The notes beneath the pieces were generated by a model. It saw only the letters and a list, made by a program, of their open reading frames with translations. It was not told the origin of the DNA and searched no databases. The translations under genes were made by a program, and so were the position numbers. From Bog-257 sp963805985 (lineage in GTDB: Bacteria > Acidobacteriota > Terriglobia > Terriglobales > Acidobacteriaceae), in assembly GCA_963805985.1 (NCBI GenBank), contig CAWDWG010000003.1:248001-312000 (forward strand): a stretch of DNA of 64,000 bases. The letters run 5' to 3'. Shown here one piece after another: positions 44,148 to 52,040 of this stretch (its first letter is position 1; each line of letters starts with the position of its first letter).

Positions 44148-44327
44148 TCAGTAAAAGTCGGAGCAGCTGAGGAAGTATCCGCATTGCGGGCACACCAGCT
44201 TGCAATGATTCTCCCGCAACGTCTGGGAACAATTGGGGCAAACTTGGATGGTCGTAGCGGGTTTCGCAGCGGAATCGGGCTGGTTGGCCGGCGGTGCCTT
44301 CGGATCCTCGTTGGGTTCTCTACTCAT
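44148..44327 (-). CDS. Small zinc-ribbon protein
   Basis: A 59-residue protein; the Met at 44327 starts the conserved part, and a longer upstream frame is not credible. The C-terminal half has two Cys pairs ('VCPNCSQTL' and 'LVCPQCGYFLSCSDFY') forming a zinc ribbon ending in Tyr. The N-terminal half is disordered and Pro-rich. Similar small ribbons with 'CPQCGYFLSCSDFY' ends are recurrent in Acidobacteriota. The function is unknown. Confidence 0.7.
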   Translation of the reverse strand: MSREPNEDPKAPPANQPDSAAKPATTIQVCPNCSQTLRENHCKLVCPQCGYFLSCSDFY

Positions 44328-44801
44328 AACGTCGCGTGACAATGTCAACAAATCGCCTCTAAACGGACAATACCGCAAGCCGATCTGCGCACCCCGCCAC
44401 TTCTCTGGCACTTACGTGTGTGACCCATTGGTACATGTACTTATGGGGTAGATCGTCGTAACAAATTCTGCTCCATCCCTGCCTGCTTCATGTCTATAAT
44501 GCCAACTGGGTGAGTCTACTCCAGGTTACAGCAAGCGCCCGAATGTCTTTCATGAGAGGCGCTCCACCCCAAGTTCTGTTGGTGTGAAACGTGAAGTTAT
44601 CACTTCGTCAATAGCACCAAGCAAGCGGCGGGCAATCGTCGCTTGGCAAACGGCCGATCCGGCGCAGATCGGTCGCCACACAATAGCAAATAAGTGCTCC
44701 GCCCAAACGGCAGTTTGGTTGGGAGGGCCGATATAGGTTTCGAACGCCGAGCAGCCTGTCGCGAGCCGACTTGCAGCTCCAGATCGTTTTGGAGGATTAC
44801 C
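44328..44801. other. Long intergenic region with probable structured leader
   Basis: The 474 bases before the first secreted-peptide gene contain no supported coding sequence. A TATAAT lies at 44495-44500. From there to the start codon, three stable hairpins are visible around CCAAGC/GCTTGG, CGGCCGATC/GATCGGTCG and CCAAAC/GTTTGG. This is compatible with a leader of about 300 nt. No known riboswitch consensus is recognised. Confidence 0.5.
44495..44500 (+). promoter_or_regulatory. Probable -10 box of the secreted-repeat operon
   Basis: A perfect TATAAT, about 300 bases upstream of the 44802 gene, with no clear -35 box at the usual spacing. If used, transcription would start near 44507. Confidence 0.4.
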
Positions 44802-44996
44802 GTGAAACACCTCAAGAAATGCATGCTTGCTACCCTCGCCGCTCTGATGCTGGCCGGAGCTCTTAGCTCTATCAGCGGCGCTACTGCTCTGCGTTCGGTT
44901 GCTCCCATCGCTGTCCTAGGGGAAGGATCGTCTCCGGTCCCTATTGTGATTTCCGTTCCTGACACCAACGCCACCTCGTTAGGAACCCGCTTCTAA
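44802..44996 (+). CDS. Small secreted peptide, partner of the repeat protein
   Basis: A 64-residue protein. GGAGG lies nine bases before the GTG at 44802. The first 28 residues are a signal peptide ('CMLATLAALMLAGALSS'). The short mature part contains 'LGEGSSPVPIVISV', which resembles one unit of the repeats in the next gene ('GEGSPLPLC') but has no Cys. It is 39 bases before that gene, so the two are probably co-transcribed. Function unknown; it may be a single-unit relative. Confidence 0.6.
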   Translation: MKHLKKCMLATLAALMLAGALSSISGATALRSVAPIAVLGEGSSPVPIVISVPDTNATSLGTRF

Positions 44997-45035
44997 ACCA
45001 TGCATTGCGGTCGAGCACGACCAAAGGAGAGTCCC

Positions 45036-45968
45036 ATGAAGAACGCCCTGGTTTTCACTGTGGCCGCGCTGATGTTTGCGGGTGTAGCTTGCGCCGCCGT
45101 CAATCCGCTCCCAACTCCCGTCGCAGCTGCGAACGCGAGTCAAGTGCCGCTCCCCACCTCGAATCAAGCCACATTTTCTCCTGGCGAAGGATCGCCGTTG
45201 CCGCTATGTCCTCCGAACCAGAACTGCCCGGGCTCGCTGAGGCAGATCGCTGGTGAAGGATCGCCGTTGCCGCTGTGTCCTCCGAACCAGAACTGCCCGG
45301 GCTCGCTGAGGCAGATCGCTGGAGAAGGATCACCGTTGCCGTTGTGTCCTCCGAACCAGAATTGCCCGGGCTCGGTGCGCCAGATAGCTGGCGAAGGATC
45401 GCCGTTGCCGCTGTGTCCTCCGAACCAGAACTGCCCGGGCTCGCTGCGGCAGGTAGCTGGTGAAGGATCGCCGTTGCCGTTATGTCCCCCGAACCAGAAC
45501 TGCCCGGGCTCGCTGCCCCAGATAGCTGGTGAAGGATCGCCGTTGCCGCTGTGTCCGCCAAACCAGAACTGTGGCGACAAGCTGCGCGAGATCGCTGGAG
45601 AAGGATCGCCGTTGCCGCTGTGTCCGCCAAACCAGAACTGTGGCGACAAGCTGCGCGAGATCGCTGGCGAAGGATCGCCGTTGCCGTTATGTCCTCCGAA
45701 CCAGAACTGCCCGGGCTCGCTGCCCCAGATCGCTGGTGAAGGATCACCGTTGCCGTTGTGTCCGCCAAACCAGAACTGTGGCGACAAGCTGCGCGAGATC
45801 GCTGGCGAAGGATCACCGTTGCCGTTGTGTCCTCCCAATCAGAACTGTGGCGACAAGCTGCGCGAGATCGCTGGTGAAGGATCACCGTTGCCGCTGTGTG
45901 CTCCGGATCAAAAGTGCGACAACAAGCTGGTTTCCAGCAGTGCAGCCGTTGTCGGCAAGCTGTCCTGA
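45036..45968 (+). CDS. Secreted tandem-repeat protein with paired Cys
   Basis: A 310-residue protein. GGAGAG precedes the Met. Residues 1-22 are a signal peptide ('ALVFTVAALMFAGVACA'), then a short Pro/Ala linker. From residue 50 the protein is ten full copies plus one degenerate copy of a 23-residue unit starting 'GEGSPLPLCPPNQNC', with two Cys spaced by five residues. Two unit types occur, ending in PGSLRQIA-like or GDKLREIA sequence. Each Cys pair could form a disulphide. The DNA copies are nearly identical. I know no family; a surface array or multi-core peptide precursor is possible. Confidence 0.8.
   Translation: MKNALVFTVAALMFAGVACAAVNPLPTPVAAANASQVPLPTSNQATFSPGEGSPLPLCPPNQNCPGSLRQIAGEGSPLPLCPPNQNCPGSLRQIAGEGSPLPLCPPNQNCPGSVRQIAGEGSPLPLCPPNQNCPGSLRQVAGEGSPLPLCPPNQNCPGSLPQIAGEGSPLPLCPPNQNCGDKLREIAGEGSPLPLCPPNQNCGDKLREIAGEGSPLPLCPPNQNCPGSLPQIAGEGSPLPLCPPNQNCGDKLREIAGEGSPLPLCPPNQNCGDKLREIAGEGSPLPLCAPDQKCDNKLVSSSAAVVGKLS
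45183..45940. repeat. Eleven tandem 69-bp repeats inside the secreted protein gene
   Basis: The units are exactly 69 bases (23 codons), ten full copies at 45183-45872 and a diverged eleventh copy ending near 45940. The order of unit types is A A A A A B B A B B, then the last. Most differences are synonymous or lie in the last eight codons, which points to recent unequal exchange. Confidence 0.9.
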
Positions 45969-46104
45969 TGGACTAAAGGGGGCAATGGTAGCCCGTTTTG
46001 GAGGGTCCGGGTTCGGGAAGTAACCTGTGTCCGGGTTACCAGAAAATACTTACAAGAGTACTTGTGTTGCGTCGACTCCCCGCATATTATTCCGGTTGGA
46101 GTCT

Positions 46105-46950
46105 ATGCACCTTCACCTGCTAGATTACATTTTCTGGTTTGCAGCGCCCACTCTCCAGGCGGGAGTGTTGGTCTGCATGTTCAGGCGAGGACTCCAGCGC
46201 GACTATCCGTTCTTCTTCAACTATACCGTCCTGCAAGTGATCTCGGTTCCGGTTCTGGCGATAGCCAATGTGTACTCCTATAAGGTCTACTACTACGGCT
46301 ACTTCGTGAATTTGGGCCTGAGCATTCTGCTCTCATTTGCAGTTCTGCAGGAAATCTTCAAAGACGCGTTTCGTCCCTATGAGGCGCTGCGGGACCTGGG
46401 CGTCATTCTCTTTCGCTGGTCAGCCTTGGTTGTGTTTCTGGTCGGTGTGATGTGGGCCATCAACGCTGCTCACAAGCCCCAGGACGGCGCGCTTCAGGAC
46501 GCTTTCCTGCTGGCCGATCGCGCGCTGCGCCTGATGCAATGCGGCCTGGTCTTCTTCATGCTGTTGTTCAGCGAATACCTCGGCATTCCGCATCGCAGCT
46601 TCCTGTTCGGTACCGCGTTAGGATTCGGCCTCTTCGCCGCAATCAACATGCTGGTCATGACCGGTGCCAGTCATCAGGGCATCGTGAGCCGTTCGATGCT
46701 GAGCCTGATCAACAGCGGTGCCTATCTGTTGACCGTGGTCATTTGGTTTGGCTATACCCTGGCCGCATCGCCTTCACTCAGCAAAGTTGCCGAGGAGGCG
46801 GTTCCACGTTCCAAGGATTGGAACTCGGCATTGCAGGATGCGCGCGTGCCGGCGAAAGAAAGCATGCTGGACACCATGGACCGCACCGTCGATCGCTTGC
46901 TCTATCCTCCGCCGGACGAGTCCGCCGTGAAGATTCCCGGCAACGGGTAG
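46105..46950 (+). CDS. Multi-pass membrane protein (about seven helices)
   Basis: A 281-residue protein with roughly seven hydrophobic segments ('WFAAPTLQAGVLVCMF', 'LSILLSFAVLQEIF', 'LVVFLVGVMWAIN', 'GLVFFMLLFSEYLG' and others) and a 50-residue soluble C-terminus. Similar proteins occur in Acidobacteriota and some are annotated as unknown. Conserved 'GAYLLTVVIWFGYTLAA' is the last helix. GGAG precedes the Met by five bases. A terminator follows at 46977-47005. No function is assigned. Confidence 0.65.
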   Translation: MHLHLLDYIFWFAAPTLQAGVLVCMFRRGLQRDYPFFFNYTVLQVISVPVLAIANVYSYKVYYYGYFVNLGLSILLSFAVLQEIFKDAFRPYEALRDLGVILFRWSALVVFLVGVMWAINAAHKPQDGALQDAFLLADRALRLMQCGLVFFMLLFSEYLGIPHRSFLFGTALGFGLFAAINMLVMTGASHQGIVSRSMLSLINSGAYLLTVVIWFGYTLAASPSLSKVAEEAVPRSKDWNSALQDARVPAKESMLDTMDRTVDRLLYPPPDESAVKIPGNG

Positions 46951-46976
46951 CACAGGTTCCAGGCAGGAGTCACCGC

Positions 46977-47005
46977 AACCGCCGCATCGGGCGGTTTTTC
47001 TTTTG
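46977..47005 (+). terminator. Rho-independent terminator of the membrane protein gene
   Basis: A perfect seven-base-pair stem (AACCGCC with GGCGGTT, six-base loop) is followed by TTTTTCTTTT. It lies 27 bases after the stop codon. Confidence 0.88.
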
Positions 47006-47027
47006 CTTGTTCCTTTGCGGATCTGAC

Positions 47028-48224
47028 TTAGACCGGAGTCTTCGTCTTACGCGGCGGATTGAAGAACGGGAGCTGCTGAACCGTCGCCCCAACTTTGTGG
47101 CGTACCGCCTCAACCGTCATCTCAACCTGAACTCGCGTTTCTGCCTGCGAATGCTGCGTTTCGAGACTGGCCAGAGCAATCAACCGCTTCAGCAGGGGCG
47201 ACCAGGTCGTCGAAGTCGCCTTACCAACCTGCTCGCGACCCTTGTACACCGGCACGTGCACGCGCGAAGCTGTAGCCGGAGTCTGCGGCGCCATGCCCAT
47301 GCGATCAAATAGCGCCTCGAATTCGTTCCAGTCAATCTCCAGTCCCACGAGTTGCCGCGGCGGCCCGCTCTGCTTCTCTTTCAGCAACGCCTCACGGCCG
47401 ATAAAGTTCGGCTTGTCGTAGTGCACCAGCTTCCCCAGGCCAACTTCAGCCGGGCTGTATTTCTGCGACGGGATTAGCGCCTTCTTGCTGCTGATGTAAT
47501 CCACATCGGCGAGGATCAATCCCGCCTCGATGCGCGCCACGTCCAGCGCCAGCATTCCGGTGGGATGAATGTCGAAGCGGCGTCCAGCGTCCATCAGCGC
47601 ATCCCAAACCTTCACGGCATCCTGCCATGGCATCCAGATCTCATAGCCCAGATCGCCGGTGTAGCCGGTCCGCGAAATGTCGACGGTCACGCCGCCGATC
47701 TTCCCGCTGGTCTTGCGAAAGTATTTGAGATTCTCGATGTCGGCTTCGGCAATGTTCTTCAGTAGTTTTCCCGACGTCGGTCCTTGTAGTGCCAGCGCCG
47801 CGACCTGCTCGGTGATGTCTTCAATCTGCACGTCCAGCCCGATGGCATTCTGCCGGAACCAGCGCAGGTTCGGATCAGCCGCCGTCCAGCGATAACGGTT
47901 TTCTTCCAGCCGCGTGATGGTGCCGTCGTCAATGATCTTGCCGTCTTCATCGCACCAGCAGCAGTAAATCACCTGATCGACGGCGACCTTGTTGATGTCG
48001 CGTGCGATGACGCGATTGACGAAACGCGTGGCATCGCGCCCGGTGATCATGTACTTGTAAAGCGGCGTGACGTCGATCAGCGCCGCCGCATTGCGGATGG
48101 CGTTGTACTCGTGCTCGTGGTGCGTCTCATAGACGCTGACCGCGTAGAAGCCCGACCACTCGCGGTAATTCAGGCTCTGGCACAGAGCGAAGGTTCTTTC
48201 GTGGACTGCGGTTCCTACCGGCAC
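47028..48224 (-). CDS. Glycine-cleavage T-protein-like aminomethyltransferase
   Basis: A 398-residue protein with the GcvT fold: 'RNAAALIDVTPLYKYMITGR', 'DGKIIDDGTITRLEENRYRW', 'LALQGPTSGKLL', 'SRTGYTGDLGYEIWMP', and a C-terminal barrel ('FIGREALLKEKQSGPPRQLV'). It lacks other gcv genes nearby. Many divergent GcvT proteins act in dimethylglycine, sarcosine or DMSP demethylation. Here it lies divergent from two oxidoreductases of the PYROXD2 type, an arrangement that suggests folate-dependent demethylation with those flavoproteins; this is inference. Confidence 0.82.
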   Translation of the reverse strand: MPVGTAVHERTFALCQSLNYREWSGFYAVSVYETHHEHEYNAIRNAAALIDVTPLYKYMITGRDATRFVNRVIARDINKVAVDQVIYCCWCDEDGKIIDDGTITRLEENRYRWTAADPNLRWFRQNAIGLDVQIEDITEQVAALALQGPTSGKLLKNIAEADIENLKYFRKTSGKIGGVTVDISRTGYTGDLGYEIWMPWQDAVKVWDALMDAGRRFDIHPTGMLALDVARIEAGLILADVDYISSKKALIPSQKYSPAEVGLGKLVHYDKPNFIGREALLKEKQSGPPRQLVGLEIDWNEFEALFDRMGMAPQTPATASRVHVPVYKGREQVGKATSTTWSPLLKRLIALASLETQHSQAETRVQVEMTVEAVRHKVGATVQQLPFFNPPRKTKTPV

Positions 48225-48464
48225 AGGTTCCTCGCGCTAACCAGCGAATTATAAACGCGCACGGAATTGCGAAACGAACCATCCGTTGCACTCGCGCCCG
48301 GAAACACAAAGTTCTCCAAGCAGGCAGGGGATCACGGAAGAATTGAAGTTCAATAAGACTCTGTGTCTCTGCGCCTCTGTGGTGAAATCGCTTTTCGTGT
48401 CGAACGGTGCCCAAGCGTCCTTTCAGCGATAGCAGTTCGCCCGTTACAATGTTGAATCCTGCTC

Positions 48465-50068
48465 ATGGCGCAGAACAATACAAACCGTTACGACGCCATC
48501 GTCATCGGCGGCGGGCACAACGGCCTGGTCAACGCCGCCTATCTCGCGCGCGCCGGCAGGAAGGTCCTGGTGCTGGAGCGCCGGCACGTCCTCGGTGGCG
48601 CGGCTTGCACCGAAGAGATCATTCCCGGCTTCAAATTTTCCGTCTGCTCTTACGTCGTCTCGCTGCTGCGGCCTGAGATCATTCGCGATCTCGACCTTCC
48701 GCGCCACGGTCTGGAAATCCTTCCGCTCGACGGCACCTTCACGCCGATGCCCAACGGCGATTATCTATGGCGCGTGAACGATCACGGCAAGACGATGCGC
48801 GAGATTGCGCCGCCATTCGCGCTTTGACGCCGAAGCGTATGAAGAATTCGGCAAAGCGATGCTGCAGATGTGCCGCTTCGTGAAGCCGATCCTGGGCATG
48901 GTCCCGCCCGACCCGACGACGCTCAATCCCAAAGATCTGTTCAAGATGATCTTCCTCGGCCGCCGCTTCCAGGGGCTGAGCGGCGAGGATCGCTACAACC
49001 AGGTGCAGCTGATGACCATGAGCGCGATCGATTTCCTCGACCAATGGTTCGAGACCGACGTGCTCAAGGCCACCATGTCGGCGTCGGGAATTATCGGAAC
49101 ATTTCTCGGCGTGCGCTCGCCCGGCACGGCTTACGTTCTGCTTCATCACTACATGGGCGAGATCGACGGTGCTTTCCGCGCCTGGGGCTTCGCGCGCGGA
49201 GGAACAGGCGCAATCTCCAATGCGATTGCGGATGCGGCCCGCGAAGCTGGAGTGGAGATCAAGACCAAAGTCGGCGTGGCGCAGATTCTGGTGAAAGACG
49301 GCAAGGCGGTAGGCGTTGCGACCACATCCGGCGACGAATACTTTGCGCCCATAGTTTCCTCGAGCGTCGATCCGAATCTCACCTTCCTGAAAATGCTCGC
49401 AGCCAAAACATCTCGACGAAGAATTTCGCGACGAGGTGAAGCGCTACAAATACCGTGGATCGTCCGGCAAGGTGAATCTGGCGCTCGATGCGTTGCCGAA
49501 TTTCACCAGTCTGCCCGGAGAGGGACATCATCTGCGCGGCGCCATCTCGATTTCTCCCAGCGTCGACTACATGGAGCGCGCCTACGACGATGCCAAGTAC
49601 GGCAATTATTCGCGCCGGCCTTACATTGACATGGTCATTCCCACGCTTACCGATCCGTCGCTGGCGCCGCCGGGCAAGCACGTGATGTCGTGCTTTGTGC
49701 AATACGCGCCGTACAAGCTGAAAGAAGGCACGTGGGATGAGAAGCGCGAAGCCTTCGGTGACAACGTGATCGACACGATTGCCGAGTACGCGCCGAATAT
49801 CAAGAAGATCATCGTTGGCCGCCAGGTCGTCACGCCGCTGGATCTGGAGCGCGAATGGGGTCTCACCGAAGGCAACATCTTCCAAGGAGAGCTTTCGCTG
49901 GAGCAGCTGTTTTTCCTGCGTCCGGTGCCGGGTTGGGCGCAGTACAAAACGCCGGTCAAGAATCTGTGGATGTGCGGTTCAGCCACGCATCCCGGCGGCG
50001 GCATCATGGGCGCGCCCGGGCGGCTGGCCGCGCTGGAGATTTTGAAACAGGCGGGTGGGAGCAAGTAA
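48465..50068 (+). pseudogene. PYROXD2-like FAD oxidoreductase, two frameshifts
   Basis: The first frame gives the FAD-binding N-terminus 'VIGGGHNGLVNAAYLARAGR' and 'LEIIRDLDLPRHGLEILP'-like sequence. A +1 shift near 48805-48812 and a second +1 near 49403-49408 (in AAAA) join three frames that together give a full protein of about 533 residues ending 'MCGSATHPGGGIMGAPGRLA'. It aligns throughout with the intact neighbour at 50377-51966. Such proteins are CrtI-like flavin oxidoreductases. Homopolymer position favours assembly error for the second shift. Confidence 0.82.
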
Positions 50069-50376
50069 ACCGGACTTTCATCACGGCGCGACGTTGCTGT
50101 GTTAGAGAGGGTTGTACCCTGCGAGGGACATTAGGCTTCGTATCAGGGCACGACTTCAGTCGTGCCGATAAGCCGCTTATCTTTCTTCTTGAGTCGGCTT
50201 CAGCCGACGGCACAGGACCGGCGCATCGGACTTTTTCACGGTGCTTATTTATTACCTGGACTTCAGCCCCTGCGGGTCTGTCAGGGGCTAAAGCCCGAAC
50301 GAATGCGGATCGATTCGGCACGACTGAAGTCGTGCCCTGATACGAAGCCTCAGCTTCATCTTGAGCTTGTAATCGC
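50069..50376. other. Intergenic region occupied by a 218-bp hairpin element
   Basis: This 308-base gap between two paralogous oxidoreductase genes has no gene. It consists mainly of the inverted-repeat element at 50133-50350. The few remaining bases before the next start (CTTCATCTTGAGCTTG) contain no strong ribosome-binding site. Confidence 0.6.
50133..50350. repeat. Stand-alone 218-bp element with perfect 34-bp inverted repeats
   Basis: Arms 50133-50166 and 50317-50350 are exact reverse complements. Each arm includes an internal palindrome GGCACGACTTCAGTCGTGCC. Inside are two more palindromes, GTCGGCTTCAGCCGAC and a pair of GGGGCTAAAGCCC/GGACTTCAGCCCC halves. There is no coding capacity inside. 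The element lies between paralogues, downstream of one stop and about 26 bases before the next start. Confidence 0.92.
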
Positions 50377-51966
50377 ATGTCAGAATCACGTGACGTCATC
50401 ATCCTCGGCGCTGGACACAACGGGCTGGTCACGGCCTTCTATCTGGCCAAAGCCGGATTCAAGCCGCTGGTGCTGGAGCGTCGCCCGGTCGTGGGCGGCT
50501 GTGCCATCACCGAAGAATTTCATCCCGGCTTTCGCAGTTCGCGTCTCGCTCACGCCGCCGGACCCGTCAGGTCTGACATTGTGGGAGATATGGAACTGGC
50601 CAAACACGGCCTTAAAACCTATACCCCCACGATTCGTGCTCTATCCCTGTCCCATTCCGGCAACCTCGCTCTCTACGGCGATGCCGCGAGGTCGCAGCTG
50701 GAGATCGCGAAATTCTCGCAGAAAGACGCTGCGAACTACGCCGAATTTCAGCAGTCGCTGGCGCGCATTGGCGAAGTTGCCGCCCTGCTGATGAACATCG
50801 CGCCGCCCAATATCGATGAGCCCGGGGCCAACAACCTTTGGGAGCTGCTAAAAACGGGGCATAAGATTCGCGGCCTCGGCGAGAAAGATCTTTACCGCGT
50901 ACTACGTTGGGCGCCGATGGCGGTCGCCGATCTAGTTGCGGAATGGTTCGAGACCGAATTGCTGCGTGGAACGATCGCCGCACAAGGAACTTTTGGAACA
51001 TTTCTCGGTCCCTGGTCGGCCGGCTCCAGCGCGACGCTGCTGCTTCGCGCGGCGTCCGACAGTAATCTTGCCGGCCCGGCATCCTACATTGCGGGAGGCG
51101 CAGGTGCGCTTACCGCGGCAATGGCTGCGGCGGTCCAAGCCGCGGGCGCCGAGATTCGTACTTCCTGCGAAGTAGTGAGCATCAACGTCAATGACGGCGC
51201 TGCCAAGAGCGTGGTCCTTGCCAACGGCGACGAGATTAGTGCCGACACAATCATCTCCAACGCCGATCCTAAGCGTACCCTGCTCGGCCTGATCGACCCG
51301 CAGCATCTGCAACCCAGCTTCCTGCAACGGCTTCAGCATTACCGCATGAACGGTACCGTAGCGAAGGTCAATCTGGCGCTCCGTGGATTGCCGGCATTCA
51401 AAGGTGTTGATGGTGACGTCACCGCCCGCCTGTCCGGCAGAATTCAGATATCTCCCGAGATCGACTATCTGGAGCGCGCCTTCGACGCCTCGAAGTACGG
51501 CGAGTTCTCGCAGCATCCCTACATCGAAGCCACGATCCCTACATTGTGGGACACGTCGCTTGCGCCCGCGGGCAAACACGTGATGTCGATCTACATGCAA
51601 TACGCGCCTTATAAGCTTCGCAATGCCGATTGGGATTCGCAGCGCGAGGCGCTCGGTCACACCGTGGTCGACACGCTTGCCGAATACGCTCCCAACCTCC
51701 CGACGCTCATCGAAGCCTGCGATGTCATTACGCCTAAAGATCTGGAGCAGACGTACGGTCTCACCGGCGGCCATATCTTTCACGGCGAGCTGGCGCTCGA
51801 TCAGCTGTTCACCATGCGTCCCTTGCTGGATTGGGCCCAATACCGTACACCAATCAAAGGCCTGTACCTGTGCGGCTCGAGCACGCACCCGGGAAATGGA
51901 CTAACGGGAGCCTCAGGTGCGAATGCAGCGAAGGAAATCCTCAAAGACCTTCGCAAGTCCAATTGA
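50377..51966 (+). CDS. PYROXD2-like FAD-dependent oxidoreductase
   Basis: A 529-residue flavoprotein. The FAD site is 'DVIILGAGHNGLVTAFYLAK' with 'LVLERRPVVGGCAITEEFHP', the middle carries 'GPASYIAGGAGALTAAMAAA' and 'ADTIISNADPKRTLLGLIDP', and the C-terminus has 'LYLCGSSTHPGNGLTGASGA', the last FAD contact. This is the phytoene-desaturase superfamily, PYROXD2/CrtI-like branch. No carotenoid gene is nearby. It is paralogous to the broken gene before it. Confidence 0.9.
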   Translation: MSESRDVIILGAGHNGLVTAFYLAKAGFKPLVLERRPVVGGCAITEEFHPGFRSSRLAHAAGPVRSDIVGDMELAKHGLKTYTPTIRALSLSHSGNLALYGDAARSQLEIAKFSQKDAANYAEFQQSLARIGEVAALLMNIAPPNIDEPGANNLWELLKTGHKIRGLGEKDLYRVLRWAPMAVADLVAEWFETELLRGTIAAQGTFGTFLGPWSAGSSATLLLRAASDSNLAGPASYIAGGAGALTAAMAAAVQAAGAEIRTSCEVVSINVNDGAAKSVVLANGDEISADTIISNADPKRTLLGLIDPQHLQPSFLQRLQHYRMNGTVAKVNLALRGLPAFKGVDGDVTARLSGRIQISPEIDYLERAFDASKYGEFSQHPYIEATIPTLWDTSLAPAGKHVMSIYMQYAPYKLRNADWDSQREALGHTVVDTLAEYAPNLPTLIEACDVITPKDLEQTYGLTGGHIFHGELALDQLFTMRPLLDWAQYRTPIKGLYLCGSSTHPGNGLTGASGANAAKEILKDLRKSN

Positions 51967-52040
51967 CATCCCCGCACAGCCCCCTTACCCTAGGCTTACG
52001 CTCTTGTGCGTCTTACGCCCCCGAGGAACATCCAATCTTT

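Noticed and set aside
45100..45885. Long open frames on the minus strand opposite the tandem-repeat gene
   Set aside because: The 69-bp period keeps all frames open once one unit lacks stops; the plus-strand frame has a signal peptide and ribosome-binding site, the others do not.
45183..45940. Possible CRISPR array
   Set aside because: The units are contiguous 69-bp coding repeats without unique spacers, and no cas gene is in the window.
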